Assembly: GCA_012719195.1 (NCBI GenBank) | Contig: JAAYAV010000064.1 | Location: 1 to 5,433 of the forward strand | Source: Anaerolineae bacterium | GTDB taxonomy: Bacteria > Chloroflexota > Anaerolineae > DRVO01 | DNA: 5,433 bases | Direction of reading: 5' to 3' | In this document: positions 4,960 to 5,433 of the stretch, in pieces | Position numbering within the stretch: the stretch's first letter is position 1 | Layout of the letters: each line of letters opens with the position of its first letter | Program-made: the position numbers and the translations under genes | The notes under the pieces: model-generated | What the model was told of the DNA's origin: nothing | What the model saw: the letters and a program-made list of their open reading frames with translations, nothing else | Databases searched by the model: none

Positions 4960-5433
4960 CTAGAGCTCGAGCTTGGCCCAGGCCTCGCGCCAGGTGCGCT
5001 TGAGGTTGGCCATAACCACCTCGGCCGTCTCGTGGGACAGAGGCTTGGCCTCGAATGTCACCACGGGCATGCGGGTGGGGAGCTTCTTGGAGAAGTAGCC
5101 GATCTTGAACAGTGCCTTCAGGTAAGCAACCAACTCCGGAACGTCGTTCTCGCTTCCGGGGACGCCGAAGCCGGGGTGCTGGTCGCCGTAGCCTTCCTGC
5201 GCCTTGTCCTGCATGATGGCGTTGCCGACGTGAATGTGGATGACATGCTCGGCAGCAGCGGTGAGAGCCTCGTCGGACGTCTCCCTAAGGAGCGGAAGGT
5301 GGCTCAAGTCCACCGTGAGCCCGATGTTCTCGTGCTCTTTCTTCACCCGGCCGATGAGTTCGGCAGCCAGCGCCGTGGGGCCGAGGAGGGAGTTCTTCTC
5401 GATGTCGTAGTCAAAGTTCTCCAGGGAAATGTA
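4960..5433 (-). CDS. Sugar phosphate isomerase/epimerase (xylose isomerase-like TIM barrel), 5' end beyond the window
   Basis: The frame is open from the TAG at 4960-4962 to the right edge, giving the last 157 residues; about the N-terminal half is missing. The visible part starts YISLENFDYDIEKN and includes LTVDLSHLPLL (39-49), HIHVGNA (66-72), DQHPGFG (84-90) and VVTFEAKP (124-131), numbered within the fragment. These match the metal-binding strands of the AP-endonuclease-2/xylose isomerase-like barrel: a first Glu (E5), Asp42, a His in HIH (66/68) and a late Glu (E128) are candidate divalent-metal ligands. Members isomerise or epimerise sugars, ketoses or inositol derivatives. A GTG at 5344-5346 lies inside conserved sequence and is not a true start. 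It is the first gene of the visible series, 42 bp before the aldolase, so the two are probably co-transcribed. The exact substrate cannot be told from this portion. Confidence 0.88.
   Translation of the reverse strand, partial: YISLENFDYDIEKNSLLGPTALAAELIGRVKKEHENIGLTVDLSHLPLLRETSDEALTAAAEHVIHIHVGNAIMQDKAQEGYGDQHPGFGVPGSENDVPELVAYLKALFKIGYFSKKLPTRMPVVTFEAKPLSHETAEVVMANLKRTWREAWAKLEL

Overview
The window is a GC-rich stretch from a bacterial genome. All six genes that can be supported lie on the minus strand in one co-directional series, so transcription runs from high to low coordinates. In that order they are: a sugar phosphate isomerase/epimerase-type TIM barrel (5' part beyond the right edge), a class I aldolase-like (beta/alpha)8 protein of the Cgl0159 type, a phosphofructokinase with pyrophosphate-type motifs, a small TM1367-type cyclophilin-like protein, a nickel-pincer LarA-family racemase/epimerase, and a divergent uroporphyrinogen decarboxylase (URO-D) superfamily protein that runs off the left edge. 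The genes suggest a free-living, probably uncultivated bacterium using a PPi-type phosphofructokinase. A phylum such as Armatimonadota, Chloroflexota or Poribacteria is a guess from protein flavour and from the intergenic repeat; no marker gene is present to settle it.

Layout, right to left: isomerase (4960-5433, partial); 42 bp gap; aldolase (3853-4917); 141 bp gap with a strong 11-bp-stem hairpin and a structured phosphofructokinase leader; phosphofructokinase (2488-3711); 169 bp gap largely filled by a 130-bp palindromic element bounded by 11-bp inverted repeats; cyclophilin-like gene (1947-2318); 63 bp gap holding a perfect 32-bp palindrome; larA-like gene (624-1883); 51 bp gap; URO-D-like gene (1-572, partial, GTG start). 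Every complete gene, and the left partial one, has a good Shine-Dalgarno sequence. No RNA gene, CRISPR array, insertion sequence or origin was seen, and no gene-free stretch exceeds 170 bp.

The first three genes read as one sugar-phosphate module: isomerise, phosphorylate with PPi (or ATP), and cleave by a Schiff-base aldolase. The LarA homologue acts on 2-hydroxyacids and could serve the same pathway or a separate one. The wide, hairpin-rich gaps on either side of the phosphofructokinase and before larA suggest that the series is split into sub-operons or that output is tuned by RNA structure. The most notable points are the co-occurrence of Cgl0159-type aldolase, PPi-type PFK and LarA, the cysteine-rich tail of the aldolase, the 32-bp palindrome abutting the larA ribosome binding site, and the 130-bp palindromic element.
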